Positions 8,770 through 17,900 of a stretch of 64,000 bases of DNA are shown here, piece by piece. Below the pieces are notes generated by a model. That model was not told the origin of the DNA. It ran no database searches and was given only the letters and a program-made list of their open reading frames with translations. Every line of letters begins with the position of its first letter. Position 1 is the first letter of the stretch. Origin of the DNA: DAOTWP01 sp034435675 (lineage in GTDB: Bacteria > Chloroflexota > Anaerolineae > Aggregatilineales > Phototrophicaceae); NCBI GenBank assembly GCA_034435675.1, contig DAOTWP010000291.1, forward strand, positions 1 through 64,000, written 5' to 3'. The translations under genes and the position numbers were made by a program.

Positions 8770-9210
8770 ATGAAATTGTTGAGTGTGTCGGACATCATGA
8801 CTCATAACCCGGCGACAATCCACCTGGACAAAACGCTGAAAGATGCGTTAATCCTGATGGAGAGTATAGGGTGCCATCATTTGCCAGTGCTCAGCGCTGA
8901 TGGGCATCTTGTCGGTGTGTTGACGGACCGTGACTGTCGCATTGCGCTGAACATGCCCGCCACGCGCCGGGAGCGCTGGGAAACCGAGGATAATGCCGCG
9001 CGGCTGCGGGTACGCGCCATGATGACGCCGGCGCCCATTGTCGTTGAACCCAACACCTCAGCCGATGAAGCTGCCCGCCTAATGCTGGTGAACCACATTG
9101 GCTGCCTGCCGGTGATGCGCGGAGAGACGCTGGTCGGCATTATCACAAAATCCGATATTCTGATGGCGTTTATGAACGCGCAGCGCCGCGCACAACCGGA
9201 AACCCTTTAA
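8770..9210 (+). CDS. CBS-domain pair protein (second of two)
   Basis: Also 146 aa with two CBS motifs: about 6-60 (VSDIMTHNPATIHLDKTL ... VGVLTDRDCRIAL) and about 80-140 (VRAMMTPAPIVVEPNTSA ... VGIITKSDILMAF). It is only moderately similar to the gene before it, so the pair is an old duplication. The 150-base gap between them leaves room for a separate promoter. A palindromic terminator follows. Confidence 0.88.
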   Translation: MKLLSVSDIMTHNPATIHLDKTLKDALILMESIGCHHLPVLSADGHLVGVLTDRDCRIALNMPATRRERWETEDNAARLRVRAMMTPAPIVVEPNTSADEAARLMLVNHIGCLPVMRGETLVGIITKSDILMAFMNAQRRAQPETL

Positions 9211-9247
9211 CCTTTCACACCCTTCTCACTAGCTCAGAATGCTCATG

Positions 9248-9279
9248 CTGCCTGTTTGCCCCTGTATGCAAACAGGCAG
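9248..9279 (+). terminator. Rho-independent terminator after the CBS genes
   Basis: Perfect 12-bp stem CTGCCTGTTTGC/GCAAACAGGCAG with an 8-nt loop, followed by TACTTTCTT. Confidence 0.8.
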
Positions 9280-9362
9280 TACTTTCTTGAAAACCGCTAC
9301 GATGCTTGTTCATCTATGCTAGAATTAGGACACAGGCGGCGACGCAAACGGAAAAACGGGAC

Positions 9363-10976
9363 ATGCAGGCTGATTTCGTACTCGACTATGATGTGTTGAG
9401 TGTACAACAACCGCAGAAGCTGTATCTGATGGCGCGGCTGACATCTGGACCTGCACCGGGCGAACGCCAGCGCCGCCCGCTGAATCTAAGCCTTGTGCTG
9501 GACCGCAGCGGGTCTATGGCTGGCAGCAAACTGGATTACACATTGCAGGCAGCACAATTCCTCGTTCAGAACCTGGGCAAACGCGATTTGCTGTCGATTG
9601 TGCTTTACAACGATAAAGTGGTGACGTTTCTGCCGCCAGAGCCGGTTGTGCGCAAGGATGCTGTTGCCCAGCGGATCAGCAGCATTAAAGCCGGGGGCAC
9701 GACAAATCTCAGCGGCGGTTGGCTGGAAGGCTGCACGCTGGTTGCACAGAATCTGGATGCCCTTGCATTAAACCGGGTTATTCTGATGAGCGATGGTCAC
9801 GCCAACCGGGGGATTATCGATCCTGATAAACTGGTCACGATTGCCCAGCAGAAGCGCGAAGAAGGGGTCAGCACTACCACGATGGGGCTGGGGCAGGACT
9901 TTAACGAAGACCTGCTGATGGGGATTGCCAGCGCGGGCGGTGGCGCGTTTTACTTCATAGAAAGTCCAGAAGTTACCCCTACCATCTTTCAGGAAGAACT
10001 GCAAGGGCTGCTCAGTCTGGTCGGGCAAAACCTGATTATCACCGTGCAACCTACCGAAGCAGTTGAGGCTGTCAAACAATTGAATGCCTATCCTGTGCAA
10101 CTTAACGAACGCGCGGTAGCGTTTCGCATGGGTGATGTCTTTGGAGAAGAAATCAAGTCGCTGCTGCTGGAGCTGACCATCCCCGGACTTGAACAAACAG
10201 GTGTACAGCAGATCGCCACACTGCGCTTTGAATATGATGAACTCAGCGAAAGCGGCATTGAACATCGGGTCTGGGAACTGCCCGTGCAGGTGAACGTTGC
10301 GCAGGAACTGCACGAACGCACCCTGAGCAACCCCGAAGTGCGCCAGTCCGTGCTGCTGCTGCAAGCCGCGAACGCCCGCCGCGAAGCTGTCAAAGCTGCC
10401 GATGCCCAGCAGTTTGACGATGCCTCGCAGCTGCTGCGCACTGCCGCGCAGCAGATTCAGGATTCGGGCATTCTTGATCCCAAACTGGCGGAAGAACACG
10501 AAGCGCTGATTAAGCAGGCGAATGAGATTGAACAGGGCGCTTCTGCCTACGATGATTACAGCCGCAAGACGATGGCAACGCAGGCAATCTATACCATGAC
10601 GGGGCGCCATGAGGATACCGTCGTGCTGCGCATGCGTGAAATGCAGCGCAAAGCCGAGCAATCGCCTGTTGTCAGACGTCCGGGAGTCACGCCGACTGCC
10701 GTTAGCTGGAACGGTCAGCGCTTTTTGCTGGAGGGCGACCTGATTCGTATTGGACGTTCACGGCACAACGAGATTGTCCTGAACAATGAGGGCGTTTCGC
10801 GGTTTCACTGCCACATTAAGCGCGAAAATGAGCAGATGATTATCGAAGATCTGGGCAGTATGAATGGCACGCTGGTTGACGGCAAACGTTTAGAACAACC
10901 TTATGTTCTTAGTGCTGGCGATGTCATTGAAATCTGTGATGAACGGCTGATCTTTGAAACCACAGCGCCGTCATAG
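9363..10976 (+). CDS. VWA domain protein with C-terminal FHA domain
   Basis: A 537-aa cytoplasmic protein. The von Willebrand A domain (about 40-220) has an intact MIDAS metal site: DRSGSMAG (Asp47), the threonine in TNLSGGW and LMSDGHAN. A middle helical region (~340-430) follows. The FHA domain (~458-535) has the phosphothreonine-binding GRSRHNEIVLNNEGVSRFHC and SMNGTLVDG motifs. The pairing suggests a scaffold that links a metal-dependent adhesion surface to Ser/Thr phosphorylation. No signal peptide or membrane anchor is seen. ATG 9363 is preferred because the extension to a TTG at 9306 has no homology. No kinase gene is adjacent. Confidence 0.88.
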   Translation: MQADFVLDYDVLSVQQPQKLYLMARLTSGPAPGERQRRPLNLSLVLDRSGSMAGSKLDYTLQAAQFLVQNLGKRDLLSIVLYNDKVVTFLPPEPVVRKDAVAQRISSIKAGGTTNLSGGWLEGCTLVAQNLDALALNRVILMSDGHANRGIIDPDKLVTIAQQKREEGVSTTTMGLGQDFNEDLLMGIASAGGGAFYFIESPEVTPTIFQEELQGLLSLVGQNLIITVQPTEAVEAVKQLNAYPVQLNERAVAFRMGDVFGEEIKSLLLELTIPGLEQTGVQQIATLRFEYDELSESGIEHRVWELPVQVNVAQELHERTLSNPEVRQSVLLLQAANARREAVKAADAQQFDDASQLLRTAAQQIQDSGILDPKLAEEHEALIKQANEIEQGASAYDDYSRKTMATQAIYTMTGRHEDTVVLRMREMQRKAEQSPVVRRPGVTPTAVSWNGQRFLLEGDLIRIGRSRHNEIVLNNEGVSRFHCHIKRENEQMIIEDLGSMNGTLVDGKRLEQPYVLSAGDVIEICDERLIFETTAPS

Positions 10977-11023
10977 TAAGCTCTAGTACCTGAAACACCC
11001 CAAACCGTAAGGAGAATGGATCT

Positions 11024-11584
11024 GTGAACCAGCATCCCGCAACGCACCATATCACCATCGCCGGCATTGAGCGCGATTTGCGCCTGTTTGAGGTAGCGCC
11101 CGGGGTGCGGATTGCGATTCTCAACATTCTGGGAGATACCGAGCTTGTCCAGGCGGCAAGCAAGGCACTTGCCGAAGCCATTGCCGACTATAACCCGGAT
11201 GTACTTGTTACCGCAGAGGCAAAAAGCATTCCACTCGCGCATGGATTAAGTGCAGTGATGAAGCTGCCCTATGTTGTGCTGCGCAAAGCCTATAAACCCT
11301 ACATGGGCGACGCGCTGCACTCCGAAACACTGAGCATCACTACTGGCAAGCCGCAAAGCCTGTTTCTGGATGAGAAGGATCGTGAACTGGTCAGCGGCAA
11401 GCGGGTCGCGCTGATTGACGATGTGATTTCTACTGGCAGCACGCTTCAGGGTATGCGCCTGATTATGGAAAAAGCCAGCGCACAAGTGGTCGTGGATGCG
11501 GCAATTCTGACAGAAGGCGAGCGCGCCAAATGGACCAACGTCGTCGCGCTGGGGCATTTGCCTGTATGGGTGGATGCATCATAG
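11024..11584 (+). CDS. Purine-type phosphoribosyltransferase
   Basis: Type I phosphoribosyltransferase of 186 aa. The PRPP-binding loop VALIDDVISTGSTLQGM has acidic pair Asp132-Asp133. YKPYMGDALHSETLSITTG resembles adenine/xanthine and archaeal-type hypoxanthine transferases, so purine salvage is most likely; the base is not certain. Start is GTG 11024 with AAGGAG 9 nt upstream. It lies 47 bases after the VWA-FHA gene, so the two may be co-transcribed. Confidence 0.85.
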   Translation: MNQHPATHHITIAGIERDLRLFEVAPGVRIAILNILGDTELVQAASKALAEAIADYNPDVLVTAEAKSIPLAHGLSAVMKLPYVVLRKAYKPYMGDALHSETLSITTGKPQSLFLDEKDRELVSGKRVALIDDVISTGSTLQGMRLIMEKASAQVVVDAAILTEGERAKWTNVVALGHLPVWVDAS

Positions 11585-11627
11585 CCCGGCACTAACCGGT
11601 ACATTGTTCTGGCACTTGCGCAGTGGA

Positions 11628-11652
11628 GGGGGCATTTCTACAGCCTGCCCCC
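11628..11652. terminator. Possible bidirectional hairpin
   Basis: Stem GGGGGC/GCCCCC with a 14-nt loop between the convergent phosphoribosyltransferase and methyltransferase genes. No T tract, so weak. Confidence 0.4.
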
Positions 11653-11662
11653 AATACTGGGG

Positions 11663-12400
11663 TTATCTGCCCGGCAGTTTTTCGACAATCAACAAGTGCG
11701 AAAGTCCCCACGTATCCAGCGGTGTTCCCTCCATGCGGTACAGCAAATCGCGGACAACCCGTGCTGGGGTCCCCATACGCGCGATGATGTTATCGTAGCC
11801 CCCGTAGATGCGGCGGTGCAGCACAATTCGCACAGGCTGCTCCACGAACAAACGCAGGATCCCACGCTTGGTATAGGCACGTACATGGGGCGCAAGCGCG
11901 TTTCGCAGCGGGTCCGGTAGATAGTTAATCAGCGGTGTATTGCCAAAATGATATCTGCCACGCCAGTAGTGCCCATGAGTCTCAAAGGGATACCAGCGAT
12001 TTGGGCAGAACAGGATAATGCGACCACCTGGTTTCAGCACCCGCACCATTTCCTGCGCTGTTTTACGGTCATCCGTCACATGTTCGATGACTTCGTGCGA
12101 CAGGATCGTATCAAAGCTATTATCGGGATACGGTAGCGCCTCCGCTGCCGCGACAAGCGCGTGCGGTGTGTCCTGCTGCGCGGTGACAACGCGCTCTTGT
12201 TCAATATCAAAGGCTTCGACATGTTCGGTAAAGCGCCGCCGAATCTGCGAGGCGTACAACCCATTGCCACAGCCATCAATCAACACCCGCGCCTGTTCTA
12301 GCTGTGTGTAACGCACAATCATTTGCAGGCGGCGTTCCTGCCCGGCGCGCCAGACATAGCTGGGTTCTCCGCGCAGCGCTGCCAATTCAGAAGGGGGCAT
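11663..12400 (-). CDS. Class I SAM-dependent methyltransferase
   Basis: A 245-aa methyltransferase of the UbiE/Methyltransf_11 type. Motif I is VLIDGCGNGLYASQI, motif II is the acidic end of the next strand (VEAFDIEQE), and the post-motif region reads SHEVIEHVTDD and RVLKPGGRIILFCPN. The substrate is unknown; small molecule or lipid are both possible. ATG 12400 was chosen over an upstream in-frame start at 12463 because AGGTG precedes it at good spacing. A 17-bp palindrome lies 21 bases upstream of the start. Confidence 0.85.
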   Translation of the reverse strand: MPPSELAALRGEPSYVWRAGQERRLQMIVRYTQLEQARVLIDGCGNGLYASQIRRRFTEHVEAFDIEQERVVTAQQDTPHALVAAAEALPYPDNSFDTILSHEVIEHVTDDRKTAQEMVRVLKPGGRIILFCPNRWYPFETHGHYWRGRYHFGNTPLINYLPDPLRNALAPHVRAYTKRGILRLFVEQPVRIVLHRRIYGGYDNIIARMGTPARVVRDLLYRMEGTPLDTWGLSHLLIVEKLPGR

Positions 12401-12420
12401 GCACAACACCTGTTTCTGCG

Positions 12421-12437
12421 TTTGCCTGTCAGGCAAA
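12421..12437. promoter_or_regulatory. Palindrome upstream of the methyltransferase gene
   Basis: TTTGCCTG and CAGGCAAA flank one central T, 21 bases before the methyltransferase start. It could be a repressor site; the binding protein is unknown. Confidence 0.3.
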
Positions 12438-12462
12438 GACACGATCAAGACACAAAAACACA

Positions 12463-12494
12463 CACAGCGTATCAGGATTAACCAATACGCTGTG
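12463..12494 (-). terminator. Rho-independent terminator of the membrane histidine kinase
   Basis: Perfect 10-bp stem CACAGCGTAT/ATACGCTGTG with a 12-nt loop; on the minus strand it is followed by a T-rich tail. Confidence 0.65.
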
Positions 12495-12574
12495 AGTTAC
12501 ACTGTGAATTCGATTGGTCTGTATGCTGCTTTCGCACAATCTCTGCAAAGTACGCCTCGCCTGATGCGACCGGC

Positions 12575-14443
12575 TTAGCCGCGTTCCTGCGACTGCTGGA
12601 ACTGCCCCAGCGCGTTCACAGCCAGTTTGGTCATGGGCATCTGCTGGCGGGTGATTCTTGCACGCGCGCTCAGCGCGGACTCTTTGATGGGCACCACAAC
12701 GGTGATTGTTGTACCCTGCCCTTCGGCGCTTTCGATATTCAGTGTGCCGTTGAGCAGCTCAGTACGCTCGCGCATATTGACCATCCCCAGGCTGCCACGA
12801 TGGTCATAGTTGGCGTCAACGGCGCTAACGTTAAAGCCAACCCCGTTGTCTGAAATTTCCACGACGATGACATCGCCCTGCCGCGCGATAGTCACGCTAA
12901 TCAGCGCTGCCTGTGCGTGTTTGCGCGCATTGTTGACCGCTTCCTCAACGATGTAGAAGATCACACCCTGCTGGTTGCTGTCCAGCACTTCTTCGGCAGT
13001 GGGGCTGACCCGCGCGGCAACTGCCTGTCCGTGCGTCTCCTGCATTTTTTCGGCAAGCTGCTCCAACGCGGCGCTCAAGCCCTGATTTTCCAGTACCAGC
13101 GGGCGCAGGGTAAACAGCATGTGGCGGATTTCTTTAGTGGTCTTGCGCGCCAGTTCTTCCACCTTTTTGAGTTCAGCGGGAACATCATCTGGTTGGCGTT
13201 CCAGCAGGCGGTAAATGTAGCTCATGCGCATAGCAATCGCGGAAATGGTCTGGGTAGGACCGTCATGCAAATCGCGCGCCAGTTTTTTGCGCGCTTCTTC
13301 CTCAACTTCGACGATACGCTCTTTTTCGTCCACTAGACTGCCATACAACACGGCATTTTGCAGGGCTACTGTCGCCTGTGTGCTAATCGCCGTGAGCAGT
13401 TCAATGTTGTCTGTAGTGAAGGCATCGTGCTGATCGCTGCCATAGAGCAGCACCCCATAATTTTCGTAGCCCGCCCGCAGCGGAATACAGAGGATTGATT
13501 TCAGGTCATGGAAGGCGACGAAATACTGGAGTTCGGGGTCTTTATTGGCATCCTTGCCCGTAACAGGGATGCCCTGTTTCAGCGCCTGCCCAACAATGCC
13601 CCCCTTACCCGAAATGATCCGCTTTTCGTCAACATGCGACAGCCCGCGTGAGGTCACAACACTGAGTTCGTCTTCGCCTGCGCGGAACAGCAGTACCACA
13701 CTGATGAGCCGCTGCCTGCCCATTTGTTTCAAACTCAATCGTCCAACATCGAGGGCTGCATCGAGTATCTTTTCATAGCTCAGGCTGGCGCTCAGGGTGT
13801 TTGACAGTTCGTAGATGGCACGGGTGCGCTGGCGCAGGTCGGAAAGCTGCTCGGACTCTGAACGGGCAAACTGTGCGATGCGTTCACTCTGCGATGCTGT
13901 CTGGTGTTCGATGATGTAAGCCCACGCACCGCTGATGACCGCAACAAGCAGCAGCAGCAGCAGCGGCAGAATCGCATTGGTAACCACCATGGTGAAATCC
14001 AGGGCAGACTGCTGTGCGTCACGAACTGCGGGGACGGCGATGAAGATTGCCAGCACCACCAGCGTGTGCAGCACGCCCCAGGTTGCCCCCTGGCGCAGCA
14101 TACCCAGCACAATGGTTGCTGCCGCTGCGATCAATGCCAACATTGGCAAATCAACCAGCACCAACATAAACGCGCCAAACATGACCCAATCGCGCAGCGC
14201 GCCCACAAGTGGCAGCATACGATGCAGCGGTGGGGCAAGAATCATCAATCCATAAAACAGGTTCGCAACTACAGTGGTGACGGCGACAGGCAACAGATTA
14301 TTTGATGTAGCGTCAAGCCCTGAAAGCCGGTTATTAAGTAATATGGCTGCGGAAAGCAGAATCAGATACGCCCATCCTAGTCCGAATGAGGTCCAATCCT
14401 GCCATGCGGTCAGCTTCTCCTTGTCACTTCCCATGCTCGACAC
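12575..14443 (-). CDS. Membrane-bound GAF sensor histidine kinase, HisKA_3 class
   Basis: A 622-aa sensor kinase. The N-terminal ~180 residues hold about six hydrophobic membrane segments (for example AYLILLSAAILLNN and LPLLLLLLVAVISGAWAY) with no large outside domain. A GAF domain follows at ~225-375 (ILCIPLRAGYENYGVLLYGS). The HisKA_3 helix carries His393 in KLARDLHDGPTQTISAIAMR, and the HATPase domain has VEEAVNNARKHA, ISDNGVGFN and GSLGMVNMRERTELL. No response regulator is adjacent. The start is GTG 14443; ATG 14434 is an alternative and neither has a strong ribosome-binding site. The last ~30 residues are an unmatched tail. Confidence 0.88.
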   Translation of the reverse strand: MSSMGSDKEKLTAWQDWTSFGLGWAYLILLSAAILLNNRLSGLDATSNNLLPVAVTTVVANLFYGLMILAPPLHRMLPLVGALRDWVMFGAFMLVLVDLPMLALIAAAATIVLGMLRQGATWGVLHTLVVLAIFIAVPAVRDAQQSALDFTMVVTNAILPLLLLLLVAVISGAWAYIIEHQTASQSERIAQFARSESEQLSDLRQRTRAIYELSNTLSASLSYEKILDAALDVGRLSLKQMGRQRLISVVLLFRAGEDELSVVTSRGLSHVDEKRIISGKGGIVGQALKQGIPVTGKDANKDPELQYFVAFHDLKSILCIPLRAGYENYGVLLYGSDQHDAFTTDNIELLTAISTQATVALQNAVLYGSLVDEKERIVEVEEEARKKLARDLHDGPTQTISAIAMRMSYIYRLLERQPDDVPAELKKVEELARKTTKEIRHMLFTLRPLVLENQGLSAALEQLAEKMQETHGQAVAARVSPTAEEVLDSNQQGVIFYIVEEAVNNARKHAQAALISVTIARQGDVIVVEISDNGVGFNVSAVDANYDHRGSLGMVNMRERTELLNGTLNIESAEGQGTTITVVVPIKESALSARARITRQQMPMTKLAVNALGQFQQSQERG

Positions 14444-14550
14444 GCTTTCAGTCTCATTGCAACGGACAGCTAGTTCCCTGACAGCATACCACGCTTCCCC
14501 TGTGGTGTCACTGCATTAATAACGACAAATTGCATACAAAAGTTATATAG

Positions 14551-14579
14551 ATTCTAACGCCAATAGTTGAGATTTCCAA
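14551..14579 (-). promoter_or_regulatory. Candidate sigma-70-type promoter of the membrane histidine kinase
   Basis: Read on the minus strand, TTGGAA (14579-14574) and TAGAAT (14556-14551) are 17 bases apart. The leader would be about 100 nt. Confidence 0.5.
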
Positions 14580-14759
14580 GATAACCTTCCTGCGCAAAGA
14601 TATGCTCCATGCCCACACTGCAGGAGTAACCCGAAGCACTGCGCAAGTCGTCACCAGGTTTTTACGACAGCTTGTTGCCCTGATCGCACGAAGTCGATAT
14701 AATCGAGAGATACAAGGTCTGCCCTGTGCAGACAAAAAATGTGAAAACTTGCGCCCTGC

Positions 14760-14788
14760 TTGACAAGACAAGATTGCCAGATTATACT
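14760..14788 (+). promoter_or_regulatory. Strong sigma-70-type promoter of rpoB
   Basis: TTGACA (14760-14765) and TATACT (14783-14788) are separated by exactly 17 bases. The predicted leader to rpoB is about 130 nt and contains a CCCAA/TTGGG pairing near 14854-14871. The 484-base divergent gap 14444-14927 holds this promoter, the opposing kinase promoter and no supported gene. Confidence 0.75.
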
Positions 14789-14927
14789 GGTAATTCTCGT
14801 TTCCTCTATTGATTCATATCTCTACATGCGGGAAGATCTCGACAATACTCCCCCAAGCTGCGGTTTTTGGGTGCTTTACGCACGCTGCACGGCTACCTGG
14901 TTTGACAGATAACAGAACTGAGGAGCG

Positions 14928-17900
14928 GTGACTTTGAATCATCTGGTCAATATCAAGAACTACGCACGGACATTGACAGTCCAAGCGCTGCCATCACTGA
15001 TCGAGTTGCAGTTGAATTCGTTCAATTGGTTCATTGCTGAAGGGCTGGCAGAACTATTCGATGAAATCAGCCCAATTGAAAGCTTTAACGGCAATCTTAA
15101 GCTGTATTTCCCCGGCAAGAGCCAGGCAGCAAAGGAATTTGGGCTGACCTATTGGTTCGAAGAACCCAAATACAGCGAGGAACTGTGTCTGGAGCGCGAC
15201 ATGTCCTATGCTGCGCCGCTGTATGTGCGCGTGGCATTGGTGAATCGTGAAGCCGGTGATGAAGTTGTGCTGTCGGACATCTTCATGGGCGATTTTCCGT
15301 TGATGACCGAAAAAGGCACATTCATCATTAACGGCACTGAACGTGTCGTAGTCAGCCAGCTCATCCGCTCCCCAGGCGTCTATTTTGATGCTGAAGAAGA
15401 CCGCACCACCGGGCGGCTGCTGGCTTCGGCTAAACTGATTCCAGATCGTGGCGCGTGGATGGAATTTGAAACCCGCAAGAACGACTATCTGACGGTGAAA
15501 TTCAACCGAAAACGGACTATCCCGGCAACAGTGCTGCTGCGGGCGCTTGCCGCGGTGGATGACGGCATGCCGGAAGAACTGTCCCCGATCAAAACAGGCA
15601 GTGATGAAGAACTGCTGGCACTCTATGCCGAAAGCGACAACAACGAGGCACATCGTTATCTGGCAGGCACCATCAAGATGGAGCCAGTGTGGGAACTGAA
15701 AAAAGAGCAAACGCTGGCGCAGGCGGCACTGCTGGAGTTCTATCGCAGAATGCGCCCCGGCGATCCGCCAACGCTGGACAATGCCCGCGAATACCTGATT
15801 AGCCAATTGTTTGACCAGCGGCGCTATGACCTGGAACGGGTCGGGCGTTACAAGCTGAACCAGCGCTTGCAGTTGGACGGCGCAATTCCGCGCACCGTGC
15901 GTATAGTGACCAAAGCGGACATCGTCAAGCTGCTCGAACGCATGATTAATATCAACAATGGTCTGGTGGGTCCCGATGACATTGACCATCTGGGCAACCG
16001 CCGCGTTAAAACCGTTGGGGAACTGATCCAGAACAAGCTGCGTATCGGGCTGCGCCGTACAGAGCGCGTCGTAAAAGAGCGCATGTCTATTCGTGAAGCG
16101 GACAACCCGACACCGGTTTCGCTGATTAATATCCGCCCGATTGTTGCCGCCGTGCGTGAATTCTTTGGGTCTTCGCAGTTGTCGCAGTTTATGGAGCAGA
16201 CCAATCCGCTGGCAGAGTTAACCCACAAGCGCACGCTGTCCGCACTGGGACCGGGCGGTCTGCGCCGCGAACGCGCAGGGTTCGATGTGCGCGACGTGCA
16301 TCACAGTCACTATGGGCGCATTTGCCCGATTGAAACGCCGGAAGGTCCAAACATCGGGCTGATTGGGCGGTTGGCGAGCTATGGGCGGGTAAATGAATAC
16401 GGATTTATCGAAACGCCCTACCGCAAGGTAATCAAGTTCCTTGCGCCGGCTGATCCTCAGATTATCGGGCGCACGGTGCGCGACAGTGTTGAAGACAAAA
16501 ACGAAAACGTGCTTGCCGAAGAAAGCACAGTAATTACGGCTGAGCTGGCGGAAAAATTCGCCGCGGCAGGTATCGACAAAGTGCCGGTGATGCCTTATGT
16601 GACCGAAGATGTACTTTACCTGTCGGCGGATGAAGAAGACAAGTACGTCATTGCGCAGGGGAACGCAGTGCTGGACAACCTGAACCAGTTTACTGCCGGG
16701 CGCGTGTCTGCTCGTTATGCCCAGAAGTTTATCATTGTGCCTTCACAGCGCATTGACTATATGGACGTTGCGCCGCGTCAGATTGTGGGCATCAGCGCCG
16801 CCTTGATTCCGTTCCTGGAACATGACGACGCCAACCGCGCGTTGATGGGGTCGAACATGCAGCGTCAGGCGGTGCCCCTGCTGCGCCCCGATGTGCCGAT
16901 TGTCAGCACTGGGATGGAAAGCCAGGCGGCATATGACAGCGGTCAGGTGCTGGTTTCCGATATTTCCGGCGAAGTCACCAGCGTACAGGGTGAACGTATC
17001 GTCGTACGCGATGCTGAGGGCAAAGAGCATATTTACCGCCTGCGTAAATACAATCGCTCCAACCAATCTACCTGCATTGACCAGCGACCGATTGTGACCA
17101 AAGGGCAGCATATTCGCAAAGGACAGGTTATTGCCGACAGTTCCTCGACGGTCAAAGGGGATCTGGCGCTGGGGCACGATGTACTCGCGGCATTCCTTTC
17201 GTGGGATGGCGGTAACTACGAGGACGCGCTGCTGATCAGCGAAGATATGCTGCGCAATGACAAGTTCACCAGCATCCACATCGAGAAACATGAGGTGGAA
17301 GCCCGCGACACCAAACTGGGTCCGGAAGAAATCACCTACGATATTCCCAATGTGGGCGAAGACGCGCTGAAAGACCTCGACGAGTTCGGCATTGTGCGCA
17401 TTGGCGCTGAAGTCGGACCAAACGACATCCTCGTCGGCAAGATTACGCCGAAGGGTGAAAAAGAACTCAGCCCCGAAGAAAAACTGCTGCGCGCAATCTT
17501 TGGCGAACAGGCACGCGAGGTGAAAGACTCTTCGCTGCGCCTGCCGCACGGCGAGAAGGGCAAGGTCGTGGATGTCAAGACCTTTACCCGTGAGGAACAC
17601 CGTGATCTGCCCGCCGGGGTAGAAAAAATGGTGCGTGTCAGCGTGGCGCAGAAGCGTAAGCTGACCGTTGGCGACAAGATGGCAGGGCGGCACGGGAACA
17701 AAGGTGTGATCAGCCGTATCGTACCTATCGAAGATATGCCCTATCTTAATGACGGGCGTTCGGTGGAAATTATCCTCAACCCCACCGGTGTGCCAGGACG
17801 TATGAATCTGGGGCAGGTGCTGGAAGTGCATCTCGGTTGGGCGGCAGATCGTCTCGGTTTCCGTGCGATTACGCCCGTGTTCGATGGTGCGAAAGAGGAT

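Noticed and set aside
15054..15989. Long minus-strand open frame (311 codons) inside rpoB
   Set aside because: It lies wholly opposite a certain gene, has no recognisable motif, and such frames are expected in GC-rich coding sequence.
16743..17831. Minus-strand open frame of 362 codons inside rpoB
   Set aside because: Same reason: a mirror frame of the conserved beta-subunit core, with unlikely composition rich in His and Phe.
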